64,000 nt of DNA, taken from Mixta gaviniae. GTDB lineage: Bacteria > Pseudomonadota > Gammaproteobacteria > Enterobacterales > Enterobacteriaceae. A model generated the notes under the pieces. It worked only from the letters and a program-made list of their open reading frames with translations, did not search any database and was not told where the DNA came from. The position numbers and the translations under genes were made by a program. The stretch's first letter is position 1. The number at the start of each line of letters is the position of its first letter. Below, one piece after another: positions 61,571 through 64,000 of the stretch. The stretch spans positions 3,038,001-3,102,000 of the forward strand of contig NZ_CP026377.1 in the NCBI RefSeq assembly GCF_002953195.1, given 5' to 3'.

Positions 61571-62357
61571 TGCATCCTCCATAAGAGCAGACCGGCTGGC
61601 GCAGCAGCTGCGCCAGAGAAAGACTAAATTCGACGGGGCTGGCGCGATGGGCGTTATGCCCGGCGGCGGCGATGGTATGCAGCGGTAACCGCGCCTGCTG
61701 CGCCAGCTGTAAAAACTTGCTGTCCCACTCGCCGCAGAGATAGCCGAAGGGCACCTGTAGCGCGCGCAGTTCAGGCAGCAGATCAGGCTGACGGCTGAGC
61801 GCCGTGGCGTGCAGCATCGCCGCCAGCGACGGTCCGTGCCCCACGCTGCGCTGCGCTACCAGCTCGCTGCGCTGTTTGCCGCACAGCTCGGCGAACAGCG
61901 GCTGGCGATACCAGGCCTCCAGCGCGGCGGCGAGCGGCAGATCGCGGAAACGGGCGATCCAGCGCCGTTCATGCGCCAGCCGCGCCTGACGCTCACGCGC
62001 GTCGCGCAGCCCCGGATGCCCCGCCTCCACCGCCAGCCCGCACAGGCCGGGCAACGCCGCCCGACAGGCGTAATACATCGCCACGCGGCCGCCCAGCGAG
62101 TAGCCGATAAGCCAGTATTTACGAACTTGATGATGACGCAGCGTGGCGCTCAGCTGCTCACACAGCGCATCGAAGCCGCTGACGCGCTGGCTGCGCGAAC
62201 CGCCGTGGCCCGGCAGATCGATGCTCAGCATCGGCCAGTCGGGAAAAGCCTGCTGCGCCGGCAGCCAGTCATCGGCCGATCCCAGAAAGCCGTGTAGCCA
62301 GACCAGCGTCGGCTTGCAGCTGCGGCGGTGGCCCTGCCAGCGGGCATGGAGGATCAT
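61557..62357 (-). CDS. menH: SHCHC synthase (alpha/beta hydrolase)
   Basis: Eliminates pyruvate from SEPHCHC in menaquinone synthesis. The ATG at 62357 overlaps the menD stop (ATGA), giving 266 residues; the frame stays open further upstream inside menD. Catalytic triad Ser87 (GYSLGG), Asp212 (GEWDSKF), His234 (AAGHNAHR); oxyanion segment [11 protein letters not shown]. Confidence 0.95.
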   Translation of the reverse strand: MILHARWQGHRRSCKPTLVWLHGFLGSADDWLPAQQAFPDWPMLSIDLPGHGGSRSQRVSGFDALCEQLSATLRHHQVRKYWLIGYSLGGRVAMYYACRAALPGLCGLAVEAGHPGLRDARERQARLAHERRWIARFRDLPLAAALEAWYRQPLFAELCGKQRSELVAQRSVGHGPSLAAMLHATALSRQPDLLPELRALQVPFGYLCGEWDSKFLQLAQQARLPLHTIAAAGHNAHRASPVEFSLSLAQLLRQPVCSYGGCNALF

Positions 62358-64000
62358 AATTGCGCGCCCATGGCGGCCAGCCTGGCGAATGCCTGCGCGC
62401 CGCCGTCCGGCGGTACGCAGAACTCCGCCAGCGTCGCCCCCGGGTGCATGAAGCCCTGCAGCACCGCCTCGCGCAGCGTTTCCCAGCATTCGGCCTGCCG
62501 GTAAGCCAGGCCGAACATCTGCGCCGCCGGCGCGAAGCTGACCCCCTGCGGCAGGATGAAAAAGGCTTCCCGCCGCTCGGGCGGCGTGGGCAGCAGCGAG
62601 AAAATGCGCCCGCCGTCGTTATTCACCACCACCAGCACCAGCGGGAGATCGATCTGGCGCAGCAGCGCCAGACTGTTGAGATCGTAGAGCGTGGAGATAT
62701 CGCCCAGCAGCGCCAGCGTCGGGCGTCGGGCGCCGCGCTGTAGACCGGCAACGGTGGCGATCAGGCCATCGATGCCGCTGGCGCCGCGATTGGCATACAC
62801 CGGATAACCCGCTGGCAGCTGCGCCAGCGCATCCGCCAGCCGCACCAGCAGGCTGTTGCCGAGGAACAGTTGGCCCTGCGCCGGCAGCAGCTCCGCCAGC
62901 CGGAACGCCAGCTGCGCCTCTGCTTCCTCCTTCAGCGCCGTCTCCGCCTGTTGCCGCATCGCATCCGCAAGCGCGCTCAGCTCCGGCGCCCAGCCTTCCG
63001 CTTCACACGCCGGGTGCGCCTGCAGCCAGGCACCGATCTCGCTGACTATGCGCCGCCCCGGCTGGCTGGCGGGATCGCGGCGGCCCGGCAGCGGGTCGAT
63101 CAGCCACCACTGCGGCGGACGCGCCTGCTGCTGCCACTGCAGCAGACGCTTGCTCACCAGGCTGGCACCGAACTGCACGACCAGCTCCGCCTGCGCCAGC
63201 CGCCGCTGCGCGCGCGGGCTGCTGAGCCAGAGATCGACGCCGGGCAGCGGCTGCCCGCTCTGCGACTGAATATCCGCCAGCAGCGGCCAGCCGAGCGCCC
63301 TGGCCCAACGCGCCAGCGCCGCGCCCTCGTCCGCCTGCATTTTCCCCGCGATAACAACGCCGCGCTTTTCACGCCAGCGTGGCCATTCCGGCTGCGGCGC
63401 CGGTTCGCCCTGCGGGTAGTGGCTGACCCAGGGCGTCTCCTGCCGCTGCCATTCCGCCAGCGGCGCCAGCCAGTCGAGCCAGGCATCGTCCTGCGGGCCG
63501 TAGAGCGGCTCGGCGAACGGACAGTTAATATGCAGCGCGCCAGCCGGGGTCGCGGCGATCGCCTCATCCAGCGTCGCCGCCAGCCAGCGCGCGTTGATAT
63601 CAGGCGTCGGGCGCGGCAGATCGCAGCGGCGGGCGAAGTGGGAAAAGAGGCCGGGCTGAAGGATCGCCTGGTTTGCGCCGCAGTCAATCAGCTCCGGCGG
63701 CCGGTCGGCGCTCAGGACGATCAGGCGTTCGCCGCTCTGGCGCGCCTCAATCACCGCCGGCAGCAGGTTGGCGACGGCGGTGCCGGAGGTGACGATCAGC
63801 GCCACCGGCGCCTGTAGCGCTTTCGCCATACCGAGGGCGAAAAAGCCCAGCCCGCGTTCGTCGAAATGGGTGTGGCAGGCCAGCGCGGGTTGGTTTGCCG
63901 CCGCCAGCGTCAGCGGCGCGGATCGCGAGCCGGGCGCGATGCAGATATGGCGCACCTGATGGCGCGTCAGCACCGCGATGATGACCTGCGCCCAACGGCG
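62354..64000 (-). CDS. menD: SEPHCHC synthase MenD, 5' end outside window
   Basis: TPP-dependent enzyme performing the first committed step of menaquinone synthesis (isochorismate plus 2-oxoglutarate). 548 residues are visible; the frame is open to the right edge, whose first codons read [14 protein letters not shown], matching E. coli MenD from about residue 8, so only a few codons are missing. Motifs: [37 protein letters not shown], the substrate region [36 protein letters not shown], and the TPP/Mg stretch from [13 protein letters not shown] to [14 protein letters not shown]. An ATG inside (63973) is not the true start. Confidence 0.97.
   Translation of the reverse strand, partial: RRWAQVIIAVLTRHQVRHICIAPGSRSAPLTLAAANQPALACHTHFDERGLGFFALGMAKALQAPVALIVTSGTAVANLLPAVIEARQSGERLIVLSADRPPELIDCGANQAILQPGLFSHFARRCDLPRPTPDINARWLAATLDEAIAATPAGALHINCPFAEPLYGPQDDAWLDWLAPLAEWQRQETPWVSHYPQGEPAPQPEWPRWREKRGVVIAGKMQADEGAALARWARALGWPLLADIQSQSGQPLPGVDLWLSSPRAQRRLAQAELVVQFGASLVSKRLLQWQQQARPPQWWLIDPLPGRRDPASQPGRRIVSEIGAWLQAHPACEAEGWAPELSALADAMRQQAETALKEEAEAQLAFRLAELLPAQGQLFLGNSLLVRLADALAQLPAGYPVYANRGASGIDGLIATVAGLQRGARRPTLALLGDISTLYDLNSLALLRQIDLPLVLVVVNNDGGRIFSLLPTPPERREAFFILPQGVSFAPAAQMFGLAYRQAECWETLREAVLQGFMHPGATLAEFCVPPDGGAQAFARLAAMGAQL

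Overview
The window is chromosomal DNA of a gammaproteobacterium of the order Enterobacterales. The framework micF/ompC - rcsD/rcsB/rcsC - gyrA - ubiG - nrdA/nrdB/yfaE - yfaY - menE/C/B/H/D is the one known from Escherichia coli and relatives. High GC, a bap-type biofilm locus and pectin-catabolism genes suggest a plant- or environment-associated member such as an Erwiniaceae (Pantoea/Mixta/Erwinia-like). That genus-level placement is inference.

Layout. (1) 1-1024: 5' part of an OmpC-type porin on the minus strand, its OmpR-type control region, and the divergent antisense sRNA MicF. (2) 1069-24401, all minus strand: a large biofilm locus. A 4795-residue BapA-type adhesin (about 43 Ig-like repeats) is followed by a 1078-residue Ig-repeat protein, then by a TolC-like outer-membrane protein, an ABC exporter and an HlyD adaptor, which together form a type I secretion system. 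(3) 24402-25567: non-coding stretch with a 21-bp tandem array. (4) 25568-32978: an MFS transporter, then the Rcs phosphorelay: rcsD and rcsB on plus, rcsC convergent on minus. (5) 33003-36850: a pentanucleotide repeat, gyrA and ubiG. (6) 36908-50459: a sugar-acid/pectin island. A minus-strand operon encodes a GPH (TogT-like) transporter, a family 9 polysaccharide lyase, a KdgM-type porin and KduD. A LysR regulator is divergent from a plus-strand operon for an MFS permease, a short-chain dehydrogenase and a two-subunit transketolase. A second GPH transporter/KdgM porin pair follows. (7) 51149-55133: NrdR/DnaA-type control region, nrdA, nrdB and yfaE. (8) 55144-58266: yfaY and a katA-type catalase, followed by an array of six 36-bp hairpin repeats. 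(9) 58396-64000: menE, menC, menB, menH and the 3' part of menD, tightly overlapped on minus; menD runs off the window.

How the parts fit. The secretion trio should export BapA and probably the second Ig-repeat protein, whose C-terminus looks like a worn copy of the BapA C-terminus. In the pectin island, the lyase would cut pectic polymers, KdgM porins pass the oligomers through the outer membrane, TogT-like symporters take them through the inner membrane, and KduD acts late in unsaturated-uronate catabolism. The SDR/transketolase operon lies inside this island, but its sugar is not evident.

The least explained items are the second secreted Ig protein, the higher-order repeat order of BapA, the duplicated porin/transporter cassette with uneven paralogue similarity, and several unrelated intergenic tandem arrays (near bapA, rcsC and katA).
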